Origin: Bromus sterilis
Lineage: Eukaryota; Streptophyta; Magnoliopsida; Poales; Poaceae
Direction: 5' to 3'
DNA length: 64,000 nt
NCBI GenBank assembly: GCA_950022295.1
Contig: OX465599.1
Span: 9,548,001-9,612,000, forward strand
Position numbers and translations under genes: made by a program. Under the pieces are notes generated by a model, which saw nothing but the letters and a program-made list of their open reading frames with translations, had not been told where the DNA came from and did not search any database. Positions 9,320-22,415 of the stretch are shown here, piece by piece; positions within the stretch are counted from its first letter, which is position 1, and each line of letters begins with the position of its first letter.

Positions 9320-11019
9320 ATGGGTAAGAAAGGAGACCCCAAGGTTCCGATCTTACCATCCCGTACAAGAAAAGGTACTGTTTTGAACACTAGTGCTACA
9401 CTTGATTCACCTTCCGTTATGAGTAAGTTTACTTCACCACCACTACATGATACTTCTATTGAGTCTGTTACTATGTCCGATACTTTTGATGATGCTTCCA
9501 CTACTCTTGATGATGCTACTTTTCTTGGTCGCCATATTGAAACTCAGACTGGTAAGGCTGCAGCAAAATCCAAGACCGAGACCCCTACTACCTATATTCC
9601 TACCTGCAAAACCTTTGGTTATCCGAGCTTAGATGAACTCAGGGAGAGAATCCTTGATGATGATTATGTTACTCTTGATGATGATTTTTGCAGGGAACTC
9701 AGAGAGTGTGTCGACTCTGACCCTGGAGCTGCTCAAAAAGCACTCCATGAAGAACAAAGTTATTCCTGATCCTCAATTTGCCACATCTCCTATATGTATC
9801 ACTGATCCTGATTATGATTTCTCTGTTGATCTTTCACTTATATCTACAGTCGAGGCTGACCCCTTTTATGGCAGAGAAAATGATGATGCTATAGCACACT
9901 TGACCAAACTCGCTGAGTTAAGCAACCTATTCACTACTGATGAGAAGATACGAAACTTCTATGTGGCCAAGATTTTTCCTTTTTCTTTGAAGGAGGACGC
10001 TAAATCATGGTACGATGCACTACCCTATGGTTCCATTAAAAGTCCTCAGGACTTAGTCAAATTCTTTGTTGATAAATATTTCCCAGCTCATCTGCAACAT
10101 GCTGCTTTGCAAAGAATCTATAACTTTAAACAACTGCAGGATGAGCACCTCCCTAAAGCTTGGGGGAGGTTTTGTGATTTACTTAAGGTTATGTCGGGAC
10201 ATGGGATTCCCAAGAATGAACTGCTTGATATATTTTAAGCTGGTTTAACCGATGAATCCAGAACCTATCTGGATAGTTGTGCTAGTTGTGTTTTCAGGGA
10301 AAGAACACCGGACGATGCAGAAGAACTAATGTGCAAAATTTCCAAGAACTATGAAGATTGGTCCGTCCCTGAACCACTTCTACCACCAAAAAAGAGGGGC
10401 ATGCTTGTTTTGAACCCCGAAGATATGCAAGAAGCAAAGAAGTCTATAAAGGAGAAAGGTATTAAAGCCGAAGACGTGAATAAGTTACCACCTATTGAGA
10501 AGTTGTGTGAGCCTACTACTCACCCTCCCTTGGTAGAGGTACACTCTCTATTAGACTTTACTGAAAGTGACATCCCTAGAGGTAAGCCTCCCGACCAATG
10601 CTTAGATGAGCTTGATAATTTTATTGTTAAGCAAGACCATTTTAATAGGAAGTTACAAAGTCAGTTGCATGATAATTCTCTTGCTATCAAAAGTTTATGT
10701 GATGTTCTAGAGAGAACAGTTAATGATGTTAAATGTCTTGTTAAGCATTTTCATATGGTTCAAACTCAGCTTGAACAAATTTCTAATGTGCAAAAAGATT
10801 TTCTTGCTAATAATGCCAAACAGGACATACAAGCTTATGGAATTAAAACAAGGGGTGGAACACACACCCAGGACCCACTTTATCCTGAGGGGCACCCAAA
10901 GAGGATCGAGCAAGATTCTCAAGTACAAGAAGAAGACGAGGCTGTTAGTTCTCCAAAGAAGAAAAAGAAGAAGAAGAAACAAAGGAGGCTGACAATCCCG
11001 ATGATCCTATTACAAGTGA
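9320..11019 (+). pseudogene. Element O gag, broken
   Basis: The ATG at 9320 gives MGKKGDPKVPILPSRTRKG. The frame shifts near 9760 into the frame that carries the gag core (DPFYGRENDDAIAHLTKLAE ... FPFSLKEDAKSWYDALPYG ... FVDKYFPAHL ... LPKAWGRFCDLLKV), a retrotransposon gag domain of Athila type. A TAA stop at 10236-10238 interrupts the core just before AGLTDESRTYL. The frame then stays open through a charged region ending in a lysine-rich run (~10960-10985) until element M interrupts it at 11024. Gag would form the virus-like particle. No zinc knuckle is seen before the break. One frameshift and one stop make it non-functional. Confidence 0.85.
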
Positions 11020-11024
11020 AAAGC

Positions 11025-12585
11025 TGATACGTCCAAAACGTATCTATAATTTCCGCTTGCTCCATGCATGTTTTGTGTGATATTGCTATGATCTAGATAC
11101 ACTTTCATACACTTTTGATCATATTTGGACTAACCTATTAACTCAGTGCACCCCAGTGCCAGTTCCTGTTTTCTGCTGTTTTTCTATTTCAGTTTTCCCC
11201 CATATAAAAAGTGCCAGAAAAATTCGGGAAAATTCAGATAAAAATCAGCGTGACGGAAGCTTCGAGAAGAGCCCGGGAGGGGACAGAGGGGAGCCAGGGG
11301 GGCCCAGACGACCACCCGGCGCGGCCCCACCCCTCGCCGCGCCAGGGGGGCGCCTGGGGCCCCTGGCCCACCTCTGGCTGCCCCCTTTCGCCTATTTATC
11401 CCCCGTCACGGGAAACCCCCAGAAAGAGAACCCTATTCCGCGAATTCTCCTCTGTTCCGCCGCCGCCGCGCTTCCGAAGATCGGGAGCACCAGAAGACCT
11501 CTTCCCGGCACCCTGCCGGAGGGAGGATTGACCTCCGGGAGTCTCCTCTCCACCATGGATGCTCCCCGGATGTCTCGTGAGTAGTTTTCCTTGGACCATG
11601 GGTCCGTGATCAGTAGCTATGTGATGTTCTCCTCCCCTCTTTGATCTTCATTGTTTAGACCTCGTGAGCTGCCCAACATGATCGAGGCACCTTTGTAATA
11701 TTTCTGCTATTGCTATGTTGAGTTTGATAGGATCTGATGGATTATGAGATTATGTTCAGATTGTGATAGAGTAATATATTTGGTATTTATCTCTTATATT
11801 TTTGTTCCTAAGTAATTCTTGCATGTTCCCCGTTGTTGTTTATTGCTTTGGCCAAGTAGTAGGTAGTGACTCCAAGAGGGAGCGTTGTGCTAGATTGTGG
11901 GTTCATGCCCCCCGATGACACGCTTGAGTGACAGAAACATGAGTCTAGGGGATGTATTGTTTCCACAAGGGGGAAAACAATGGTGCTTGTAACCGCGGTT
12001 ACAAGGATTGTTTACTTTACGGAGAGTTCTTTTTAATGCAGTTGTCTGTTGCTTTGGGTTTACACTTTGGGTGGGGCTCGCAACTTAATACCAGCGAGAT
12101 GTTCTGGATAGATATCTCAAGGTGGATGATTAGTAGTAGATGCAGATGGATTTCGGTCTACTTACCTTGGCGTACTGCCTGTGCTTTTGAACCTCTTCCT
12201 TTCTTTTGTAGCATAGTTAGCATTGCGGTGCGTTCATAATCTTGTCAATTGCCTTTCTGTAATTTGTTTACCTCGCATAGCAATTTTATCTTCTTTTGGG
12301 AGAGAGACATCACTAGCGAACATCACGTATCCCGGTCCGTATCCTTATCATTGTTTCCACGCTATATTTACTTTTCTGCATTTACTTTCAAGTTGCTATT
12401 ATTATCCCTTGCGTTTTATCCTTTGTAAACAACAAGACCAGAGAGATTGACAACCTCTCTGAACTTCATTGGGAACAAAGTTATCTGTGTCTGTGTGCAG
12501 GTCCGCGTCAGTTGCGCCGCTGACACCTACTTATCATCTCTGGAGTCCTACTGGAGACAAACCTTGGTATCTTTACCGAGGGAAA
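11025..12585 (+). repeat. Element M 5' LTR, first part
   Basis: It starts TGATACGTCC with the exact hairpin GATACGT-CCAAA-ACGTATC. The GC hairpin at 11318-11343 has one mismatch. Element I interrupts it after GGAAA at 12585; the remaining 86 bp are at 26490-26575. Confidence 0.95.
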
Positions 12586-15500
12586 TGTCGGGACCCGTGG
12601 TTAGCGTATGCAAGTCCAGTTAAGACATAGACTTACTCCAGCCCAATCACTTAGTCGGGGTCTAGGGCGGGCTCGATCATACCACAAAGTGTGCACGAGA
12701 CGGAGTCTCGAGCAATCGCATCACGATGCCCCAAGCTGCGCACATCTAAGGGCCACTTGGTGTATGAAAGACCGCCAGCCAGATCACAACTAAGGTCTCG
12801 AAAACCCATACAAAGACATGTATGTTATAAACATACACGCTACACACATGCCTTGTATGAACAGTAGGTATCATTGCAATTCTCTACAAAGTATACATTT
12901 TTATTGATAACTCTTATAGAGTGCACACAGAGATCACAAACATGTGATCCAACATTACAACACAAGCGGAAGCAAATTATGTCTGAGTACAGACACGTTT
13001 AACAAATGGCTTAAGAAGCCTTATTTAAACACATGCCCTCCACGAGGGAACCAGTCGTCTGACTGGGACTAGACTAGCTTGGTCTTCAGTCGTCCAGCTC
13101 GATGAAGAAGCCACCTTCGGGGTCAGTGGGTTCATCTAAAACATAGATTAAGCAAACGTGAGTACAAAGTCGTACTCAGCAAGACTTACATAGGAGCTAT
13201 ACTACTCATGCATATGTATCAAGGTAAAGGGAGGTGGGGTTTCACTTGCAGAAGTGCCAGCTTTGACTTGGCTAGTCCTGAACTACGAGTACCAGACTTG
13301 AGGTAAGAAGCGTACACGAGTCCACTACTTTCTCCAACCAATTACACCACTATGGTGCCTTCCTCGACTTCCCCACGAGAAAGCACGCCATAGCACTCAC
13401 ACTTATCTTGGTGTGTTTTAGAAGTATCCAGTTCAAGTTATCTAATAATCAAGCTAAGCTTTCCAAGCAGTCCATAACCGCGGACGCGGCTATTCGAATA
13501 GTTTTGTTAACCCTGCAGGGGTGTACCGCTACACACACATGATCATCTGTTACCGCCTTTGTACTCGACACCGTTCAAGAAGTGTCGACGAGGATGCTCA
13601 CCACAACTGTTACCTCATAGCCGATCTTGTCCGAGAAAGCCGCCTACTTGGGTTGGCTACCACTATCGTTAACCCGGCCGGTTTAACGAAGTGGACCCAA
13701 GTGATGTGTGTGTGGTGCATAAGCCGGTCTCGGGTGAGCCGTTTTCTCACTTAGCATCCAGGCCACAGACCTACCAGAACTCCGAACTATTGCGACATCT
13801 GGACATCTAAAGGGATGAGTTAATAGGTTGAGAGGGGCCAGTGAGCCCAATGTGTGGTTGTACTCTTCATCTTGGATCACCACACAAGAACTCGGACTTA
13901 GGGCGGTGTTCAACGAGACAACCCACCGTGTACTCCTACACAGCCTCTCATCGTTCACCTTGTATTAGGGTCGATTCACCAACACTTTTCTACCATCATC
14001 ATCATGATCACTACCATCCCGACTCACATAACAGTATCATCATGGTATCACTCTAAGCATGCAATAAGCAGTAACAATTGCAGGGGCCACATGATATCAA
14101 TCAACTCCTACATTTGCTAGGATTGTGGTTTTGCCTACTACTGTGAAAAATGATAGGTCATGCAAAGGAATGGGTTCATCTATGCGGTAGAATGTAGCAT
14201 GGTAATCATCCTAAACAATGCATAAGCGAGACATGAGAGGTAATTGGGATTTTATCGACATGATCAATGGGGGTTTGCTTGCCTTGCTGATGAGGTTCGG
14301 GTTCGGGGTCTTCAACGAAGGGGGCAGCCTCCTGTTCCGGCTCCACCTCTACTCGACAAACAACAAACAAGGTAGCAAAGTAAATACAATGCACAATCAC
14401 ATGATGGAAGGTTGAAACTTGATGTATATGTTTTGATGTGTGAAGCAATTCCATTTAAATGGAGTATATTGCAAATTGAATTGCAATTTCAAACTCCAAT
14501 TTGAATTCAAACTTAGCCAAGTTACATGTGACATTGATTGATAAATTTGAATCATTTTGAAATGTGTATGATATGCCTCTAATGTGTAAGTAAAATGTAG
14601 CATGTTGCCATGGTTCAAGTTGCAAAAACTTTTGAATTGAATTTGATTTAATTTCATTTAAATCAAATAGAAAATGCTACTGATCCCAATTTAAATTCAA
14701 CTCAAACAAAGTTGAAAGTTGGATATTTGGATAGGTTATTTTCTCCTGATCATTTTTCATATATTATTTGTCCAATTTGGAGTTGATATGAATTTTCTAT
14801 GAATTTCCAAAGTTTGGGTTAATTTCTGGAATTTCTGGAATTTCTTTAATTCAATTTAATTTCTGGAATTGAATTACTGCGTTATGCTGACTTCATGCTG
14901 GCGTCAGGGGGGGCTGACAAGGGGGTCCCACCTGCCAGTGGCTGGGTTAATTAACCTGGCTGGGTTAACTTAACCAGTGGCTTAATTAAGCCACTGGGCC
15001 CACTGGTAAGTGGCTCAGGGGGGTCATTAGGGGTGGATTAGGGCTAACCCACCGGCGGTTAAACGCCGGCGACCTGGCCACGGCGGCGCACTCGCCGGAA
15101 TGGGCTAGGGGCCACGGGAGGCTACGGGGAGGACACCATCGGGTGCAGCATCGTCGTCCGCGTCGTCTGGAAGCAACAGGGGGTCACGGGGAGCTCGGAA
15201 TCGACGGCGGCGACGTCTTCGGCGGCAACTGAACGGCGGCAAGATCGTAGTTGTCGCTGCAGTGCACGGATTGAGCTGATTTGTGGCGCGTTCGAACGCT
15301 AGTACACGTAGGAGTCAAACGCGTGCACTGGAGCTTCACGACGGGCACTGGAGCGAGGAGGGCGACGACCATGGCGTCGAGGAGCTCGGGTTCTCATGGC
15401 GGATCCGGCTAGAGGAAGCAATCAAGGGGGAAAAGTTAGGGGTTTTGATCCCGAGCTCACCCTGATTCTAACTGAAGCGACGGCTTGCTCGGGGAGGCTC

Positions 15501-16424
15501 TGGTGCTGCCGGAATTCAAGGTCGATCCGCGGCGGCCGGAGACGAAGACGACGAAGCTAGCGAGCTCGTGGAGGCGTCTGGCTCCGATTCCTTCTGCACG
15601 GTGGGGTTGTAGACGACGGCGGAGCGGTTGGACGTGGCTTAGCGGCCTCTCGTCGACGGTGGCCGCGTGAAGACGGCGGCGTGCTCCACGGATGCTCACG
15701 GGCGGCGATGAAATCGGGCGCAGGAGGAGGGGGAAGACGATAAGGAGGGGGGAATGGATTGGGACGGCTGAGAGGCGTCTCCAGGACGTGCCTAGAGGGC
15801 TCGGGAGGCGCCAGGCAAGCAGGTGGCGTGGCGGCCGTGGCATGCCGGCCACCGAGCTGCTTGCCGCCGTGCTGGAAGACGACAAGGAGCCAGGTGGGCT
15901 TGGGCTGCGGGAGAGGTAAGTCGGGCCGAGGTGGCCCAGGTAAGTGGGCCACTTTCCTGTTTTTCTTTTTCTTTCTGTTTTCTCTTCTGACCTTTGTTCT
16001 ATTTAGCTAAATAAATTAGCTAAACATTTTAATAAATGCTCATAATTTTTATGTGTCCTCATAAAACAATATACTAGCCACTCATAAATTTTGAACATTT
16101 TTAAAATTCAAATGATTTGAATTTTAAATCAAATAGGGGTATTTGAATAATTCCAAAGCACTGTTTGAATATTTGAAAAAACTATGAGCATGGGATGGTT
16201 CCCACATCACTTGATATGTGATCACACTCATTTATAAGACTTTTCAAAAATCTAACAAGAATTTTTGGAGAAGATTTTTATCTGGCCTTTTGAATTAATT
16301 CATCTGGGGGTTTTCTTCTCCCATTTTGCTTTGGAATTTGATTTCAAAGATTTCTTTTGAAAATTTAACATGATGCAAGAGTACTGGCTAACCCTAGCAC
16401 GTTACCTAACAGAGGGTTCTGACA
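12586..16424 (-). repeat. Element I 3' LTR (low-coordinate copy, 3839 bp)
   Basis: It is nearly collinear with 22416-26484 but lacks 228 bp present there at 22461-22688. It contains an AT-rich stretch (~14400-14900), a 24-bp perfect palindrome at 14974-14997 and a GC-rich stretch (~15050-15950). GC-rich open frames on both strands here are not supported as genes. Confidence 0.93.
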
Positions 16425-19269
16425 ACTCGCCCCCACTCAAAAGAATCTCGTCCCGAGATTCATAAGTCTGCGGGAGGAAGGTGGGGTACTCGGCATTGAG
16501 ACGGTCTTCTCTTTCCCACGTAGCTTCTCTTTCAGAGTGGTGTGACCATTGCACTTTCAGAAACCTAATCTTCTGACGACGAGTGACACGCTCTGCGGAA
16601 TCAAGAATCCGAACGGGGTATTCTCGATAAGAAAGGTCATCTTTGAGATCAAGCGTTTCATGGTCGACTTCGCGGATGGGGTCCTTGAAGCAACGCCTGA
16701 GTTGGGACACATGGAATACATCATGTACTCGGGAAAGGTGCGGGGGTAGTTCAAGTTGGTAGGCAACTTCTCCATGTTTAGCAATAATGCGGAAAGGTCC
16801 GATGTAACGTGGGGTCAACTTGCCTTTGATACCGAAACATTGGGTTCCCTTCAGAGGAGTAACCCGAAGGTAAGCCTTCTCATCCAGATTGTAGCTCTCT
16901 TGCCTATGATGACGATCATAGTAGCTATTCTGACGAGACTGGGCTGCTTTCAATTGATCACGAACAATGCGAACTTGCTCTTCTGCTTCCTTGATCATAT
17001 CCGGTCCAAAGAATTGTCTTTCACCGGTTTCTGACCAGTTTAGTGGTGTTCGACATCGTCGTCCATATAGGAGTTCAAAAGGAGCCATGTTCAGACTAGA
17101 TTGAAAACTATTGTTATAAGAAAATTCGGCAAATGGAAGAGACTTCTCCCAATTCTTTCCGAATGAGATAACACAAGCTCTGAGCATGTCTTCAAGAATT
17201 TAGTTAACCCTTTCGACTTGACCGCTAGACTGAGGATGGAAAGCTGTACTAAAGGAGAGATGAGTTCCCATAGCCTTCTGAAAGCTTCCCCAAAATCTAG
17301 AGGTGAAAAGGCTACCGCGATCAGAATTGATTTCCAAAGGAGCACCGTGAAGGGATACAATTCTAGAGGTGTACAAGTCCGCTAACTGGCTAGCAGTTAT
17401 AGACTCGCGAACCGGAAGGAAGTGAGCAACTTTGGAAAGCCTATCTATGACAACGAAGATGGCATTGTTTCCTTTCTGGGTTCTTGGAAAGCCGGTGATG
17501 AAGTCCATGCCGACTTTGTCCCATTTCCACTCGGGAATAGACAAAGGTTGAATTGTACCAGAAGGTCTTTGATGTTCTGCCTTAATGCGACGACAAACAT
17601 CACATTTGGCAACAAATTGAGCAATGTCTCTCTTCATCCTAGTCCACCAAAATCTCTGGCGTAGATCTCGGTACATTTTTGTGCTACCGGGATGAATCGA
17701 GAGGGGTGTGTCATGGGATTCTTTGAGGATGAGTTGCCTTAATTCCCTATTCTTAGGTACTACCAAACGATTTCCAAAGAATACCGTTCCCTTGCTATCT
17801 GTGGAGAAACATTTAGCAACTCCGCTAACAATGTTCTCCTTGATCCGGCGAACACCTCGTGCACGCCTTTGGGCAACTATGATTTGATCCTCAAGAGTTG
17901 GTTTCGCCACCAAGGTAGAAAGATAGCCATGAGGAACAATCTCAAGATTGAGCTTGCGAAAGTCCTCATGAAGAAGTGGTTGATACTGTTGTAACATGAG
18001 GTTGTTACAATACGACTTACAACTTAGTGCATCAGCCATGACATTGGCTTTGCCTCGGGTGTAAGAAATTACTACGTCGTAATCCTTTATCAACTCAATC
18101 CAGCGTCTTTGCATGAGATTAAGATCTGGCTGGGTGAAAATGTATTTGAGGCTTTGGTGGTCGGAATAGATCTCACAACGATTACCAAGGAGGTAATGTT
18201 GCCAAGTTGTTAGGGCATGAACTACGGCAGCGAGTTCAAGGTCATGGGTAGGATAGTTCTCTTCATGTGGCCGCAACTGGCGTGAAGCATAAGCTACCAC
18301 ATGTCGATCTTGCAGAAGTATGCATCCTAACCCTTGCCGTGATGCGTCACAATAGATCTCGAAATCCTTTTTGGTGTCTGGAGGTGCAAGTACGGGTGCA
18401 GAAGTCAATCTTCTTTTTAGCTCTTGAAAGCTTTCCTCGCACTTGGGAGTCCATAGCAATTTCTTATCTTTCTTGAGGAGTTCAGTTAGAGGCTTTGCAA
18501 CTTTAGAAAAGTTCTCGACGAAGCGACGGCAATAGCTGGCTAGGCCAAGAAAACTCCTAACTTTCTTCACCGATTCAGGTGGAGTCCAGTCAAGGACGGC
18601 CTGAACTCTCTCGGGATTCACAACAATGCCTTTTGCAGAAATCACGTGGCCTAAGTAGGTCACTTCTGGTAGCCAGAATTCACACTTGGAGAATTTAGCA
18701 TACAGGCGATGCTCTCTAAGTTTCATCAATACCAGCCTTAAGTGTTCGGCATGTTCTTCTTCGTTCTTCGAGTAGATGAGAATATCATCGAGATAAACCA
18801 CAACAAATTTATCTAAGTACTCCATGAAGATCGAATTCATCATGCGTGAGAAAGTGGCGGGGGCATTGGTTAAACCAAAGGACATGACAGTGTACTCGTA
18901 AAGACCATAACGAGTAGTAAAATCCGTTTTGGGAATGTCCTCGTTTCGAAATTTGATTTGATGATAACCTAATCTCAAATCCATCTTGGAGAAGACAGAG
19001 GATCCTGCAAGTTGATCATAAAGATCATTGATCCTGGGCAATGGGTATTTGTTCTGTATTGTCGCTAGATTTAGCGGGCGATAGTCTATGCACATCCTTT
19101 CTGTTCCATCTTTCTTCTTTACGAACAGAACGGGGCAACCCCATGGCGATGAGCTAGGGCGGATGAAGCCTTTTGCCAACGAAACATCAAGTTGGATTTT
19201 TAGCTCAGCTAACTCATGTGGGGCCATTTTATATGGGCGTTTGGAAAATTGGTGCGGTTCCTGGTACAA
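16402..19269 (-). pseudogene. Element I pol: RT, RNase H, integrase, chromodomain
   Basis: On the minus strand, RT motifs run from FVKKKDGTERMCIDYRPLN through SKMDLRLGYHQI to VVYLDDILIYSKNEEE. RNase H follows (FEIYCDASRQGLGCILLQD), then the integrase zinc region (IHPGSTKMYRDLRQRFWW ... CDVC) and core (MDFITGFPRTQKG, INSDRGSLFTSRFW, HPQSSGQVE). A TAA at 17200-17202 interrupts the frame just after VERVN. The same frame then continues to a chromodomain-like tail (YPVRILDSAERVTRR ... VQWSHHSEREATWE) and ends 23 bases inside the LTR. At ~19230-19245 a one-base shift separates pol from the gag-protease frame. In an active element the chromodomain would steer integration to marked chromatin. This copy is dead. 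Confidence 0.92.
16425..16438 (-). other. Element I polypurine tract
   Basis: The minus strand reads GAGTGGGGGCGAGT immediately before the LTR at 16424, the expected plus-strand DNA primer. Confidence 0.8.
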
Positions 19270-20884
19270 GATCCACTATAAACTCTACACATCTGTCGGG
19301 TGGCATGCCTGGCAGCTCTTCAGGAAAGACATCCGGGAAGTCACGAACCACCGAAATATCTTCAAGTTCGGGAAGGGGAAGTACATTCAAGGAATGCACT
19401 TGGGTTCTTGTTCTGGGTGAGGTATAGTTGACGGTTTTTCCTGAAGGGTGGGTGAGTTTCACGGATTTGCCTTTGCAATCCAGGTAGGCATTCTGTCTTG
19501 ATAGCCAATCCATGCCAAGGATGACATCAATATCTGAAGACTTGAGGGCTATGAGTGAAGCAAGGAATACTAAACCCTCAATTGCAATTTGATGACCATG
19601 GCTTACTCTATTAGTTTGCCATCTTGACCCTGGAGTTTGAATAATCATTGGGGTGGACAATTCAACAAAAGATAACTCATGACGAAGTGCATAACTTTCC
19701 GACATGAATGAATGAGATGCTCCTGGGTCGAAAAGAACGGAAGTAGGAACATAATTGACTGGGAGCGTACCAAGAATGACGTCAGAAATGTCGTCAGTCT
19801 CTTCGGCGGCGATATGGTTCACACGTCCACGAGTGGCGGGAGGAGCGGGTTTGGCGGTGTAGACCTTCTGGGGTGGCTTGCCACGACCATTGCTGTTGCC
19901 TCCGGCACGGGGTGGAGCATTCTGATTCTGGATCTGGTTCTGGGGACACTCACGAGAATAGTGGCCTGCCTGACCACACTTGTAGCAGGCTCCAAAAACA
20001 GTGCGTGGAGCTGGGTTGTTTGGTGGAGCTGGGTGGAACTGAGTGGGTGGACGAGGCGCCACATAGGATGGCCTCGGTGGGTTGTTCTGGCGGAACATAC
20101 TATTGGGGATCCAGATCTTGCGCTTCTGGGAGCCTGAACTGGATGAACCATCGTCTCTAGGGTGTTTGCGAAAGTCGTTGGGGGTGTTCATGTCCTCTGC
20201 CTTGATGGCCTTGTTGACAAGGACCTGGAAGGTGGAAAAGTCATGTAGGTTGAGCTCACGACGGAGTCCAGAATTTAGTCCACGACGGAACCTCTCTTGC
20301 TTCTTTGCGTCGGTGGAGACTGCTTCGGTAGCATAACGAGCAAGTCGGTTGAACTCACGACTAAACTCGTCAACAGTCCTTCCGCCTTGGGTGAGGTTGC
20401 AGAACTCCTCACGCTTGCGGTCCATAAGACCCTTGGGAATGTGGTGCTCACGGAAGGAAGTGCAAAACTCATCCCAAGATGCGGGTGGTCCAACAGGACG
20501 CATATTCAGAAAGTTCTCCCACCAAGAGCTAGCTGCGCCTTCAAGGTGATAGGTGGCATAGCTGACCTTGTCGCCATCCGCAACATGGCCTGCTTGGAGC
20601 TTCCTCTCGATGCTGCGAAGCCAGTCATCGGCGTCAAGGGGCTCGGTGGAGTAACTGAAAACCGGGGGATGAAGTCGGATGAAGTCGTTCAGGGACACCA
20701 GCTCATTGCGCTGCCGAGTGGTGTTGCGAGCAATGACTTCCAACAGGTGGTGAGAGTCTCGGCGGTTCCTCTCAACCTCCATCAGAACCTGAGCCATCGT
20801 GGGTGGGGGTGGAAGGTTGCCTTCCTCCTGGTCATTCACACGACCCTGGTTACGACCAATCTGGCCACGGGTTCCTTGAGACAT
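19229..20884 (-). pseudogene. Element I gag and protease
   Basis: I chose ATG 20884 (MSQGTRGQIGRNQGR) over the longer non-standard start because a pyrimidine-rich stretch ending CAG lies directly before it. The gag domain is ENFLNMRPVGPPASWDEF ... REHHIPKGLMDRKREEF ... FRRGLNSGLRRELN. One zinc knuckle CYKCGQAGHYSREC follows. The protease carries VLFDPGASHSFMS, with the expected catalytic Asp, and IDVILGMDWLSRQNA. The frame closes at 19229, where a single-base difference puts pol out of frame; whether that is decay or a natural shift cannot be told from one copy, but the tight homology across it favours decay. Confidence 0.88.
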
Positions 20885-21215
20885 CCTGAAGGTGAAAACC
20901 AAAGTCAAACAGAGTTGATTGGGAGAGTCTAAACAAGGTATTGAAGTACTGGAAGGATTACTGAGCAAAGGAAGTAATCATCTTGACAACATGGTGATAA
21001 AAGCATACAAGCCATATATTCACAAGCTGTCATAAAAACCATACAACGTTTTAGTACAAGCACCAAGCTAATACAAACGTGATGAAGATGATACATCCTT
21101 CAGAGGCACTCTGACTTCCTATACATTATTTATCTAAGCCTCTGGAACTTAGACACCTTGCGTACAATATACTAAGATACTACTACATCCTCACTAAGTA
21201 AGACCACAAGCGGTC

Positions 21216-21994
21216 TCACTCATCTCCATCTCCATAGTAGTCCTCGTAAAAGTTACCCGCGTATCCCGGTAGCTGAAGGTGACCATCGGAAAACACGGAG
21301 GCCTGTGGACCCTGATATCCATTTGGGCAAGGATGGGGCCTAGGTCCAGCGTAGGGTGGAAGCAAAGGACCACGGGGTGGAAAAATGCCTCCAATCTCGG
21401 GCCAAGCAACTCGAGAAGGCATCTGAGTCCTCACAGGGTAGATAGCATCATACTCGAATGATCCAATGCTCACGAAGGGTGCCAAAAGGGTCAATGCTTG
21501 ATACAGACGAACACGAGTGGCGTGAAGCTCGAAACGGAGAGCGCGTGCATCACGATCTCGATCACTAGCAAACCTAGCAGTCATCTGAAGTGCTGGATCT
21601 TCTGCAGAGTGATCTGAGTAGAGTCCGGTGTAATATCCCTCTTCTCCTGGAAGTGCAGCAGGGATATAGCGGAATGAGGTCTCTCTCAGCATAGTGTGCT
21701 CCTCTCTCAGCAGTGTAATACATGAATATGCAGCATCCTGCACAGCCATGTTCTCAGTCATGCCAATGCCATGTCCAAAGTGGATAGGCTGAGTGACTCC
21801 AAGGTGGTGCGGGTAGATCCTGACATGCAGTGGAACTGGGTCTGGTTAAAGTCAAGGAATTGCTCCTCAACGGTATACTCAGGATACCACCGATATCCCA
21901 CATAGGACATCATCTCGATCAACGTGGCGGGATGGCCACGCACACTGAGGCACCTGGTCAAACGATCAATCTGCCGAGGGGGAAGATCTGCCAT
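21216..21994 (-). pseudogene. Extra ORF upstream of gag in element I
   Basis: The ATG at 21994 gives MADLPPRQIDRLTRCLSVRG, and the frame shifts near 21835-21845 (a one-base deletion fits). A second frame continues to a stop at 21213-21215 through ITLLREEHTMLRETSFRYIP and RALRFELHATRVRLYQALTL to an acidic, Gly/Tyr-rich end (YEDYYGDGDE). Allowing for the shift it spans ~260 residues, same strand as gag, 330 bp ahead of it. I recognise no domain. It has good coding character and is not part of the usual chromovirus polyprotein. A T-rich run ending CAG directly precedes its ATG. Confidence 0.6.
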
Positions 21995-22399
21995 CTGAAA
22001 CAGAAAAAAGGAGTTTGCAAATGCATCAGATTATGAGATAAACCTGGAAAGACTCGGACAGCATAACGGCTGCAATTGTAAGAAAAGACAATTTCTTACA
22101 ACATGGAAAACAACACTTACATACGATGTAATAAATCAGGGAGCATAACCACTCTAACAAACCGATCACAACTTTCCTATGGCTATAAGGAAGAAAACAA
22201 CGAGATGTTCTAATCAGACAGAGGAGAGCCTAGTCCTATCTTCCCGTAGAATAAGATGAGGGTGACTCAGAACTCAAAACGAAGGGGTAAGGAGAAAAAA
22301 GAAGCCTTACGTTGTTCCCTTATATACCCAGAGTAACTATATAACTATAGCGAGCTAGACTCAACTTCGGCCAAGGCTACTAGTCCTACAGTCAGTCCT

Positions 22400-22411
22400 G
22401 CTCTGATACCA
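22400..22411 (-). other. Element I primer-binding site
   Basis: The minus strand reads TGGTATCAGAGC, complementary to the 3' end of initiator tRNA-Met, four bases inside the LTR boundary at 22416. Confidence 0.9.
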
Positions 22412-22415
22412 AGTC

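Noticed and set aside
9283..9632. Antisense and alternate-frame ORFs over the start of O gag
   Set aside because: The gag frame from ATG 9320 has Athila-like content. The others are overlaps without motifs.
15457..15952. Long GC-rich open frames on both strands of element I LTR (also 25516-26070)
   Set aside because: They overlap each other in opposite orientation inside an LTR, differ between the two LTR copies by frameshifts, and have compositions explained by high GC.
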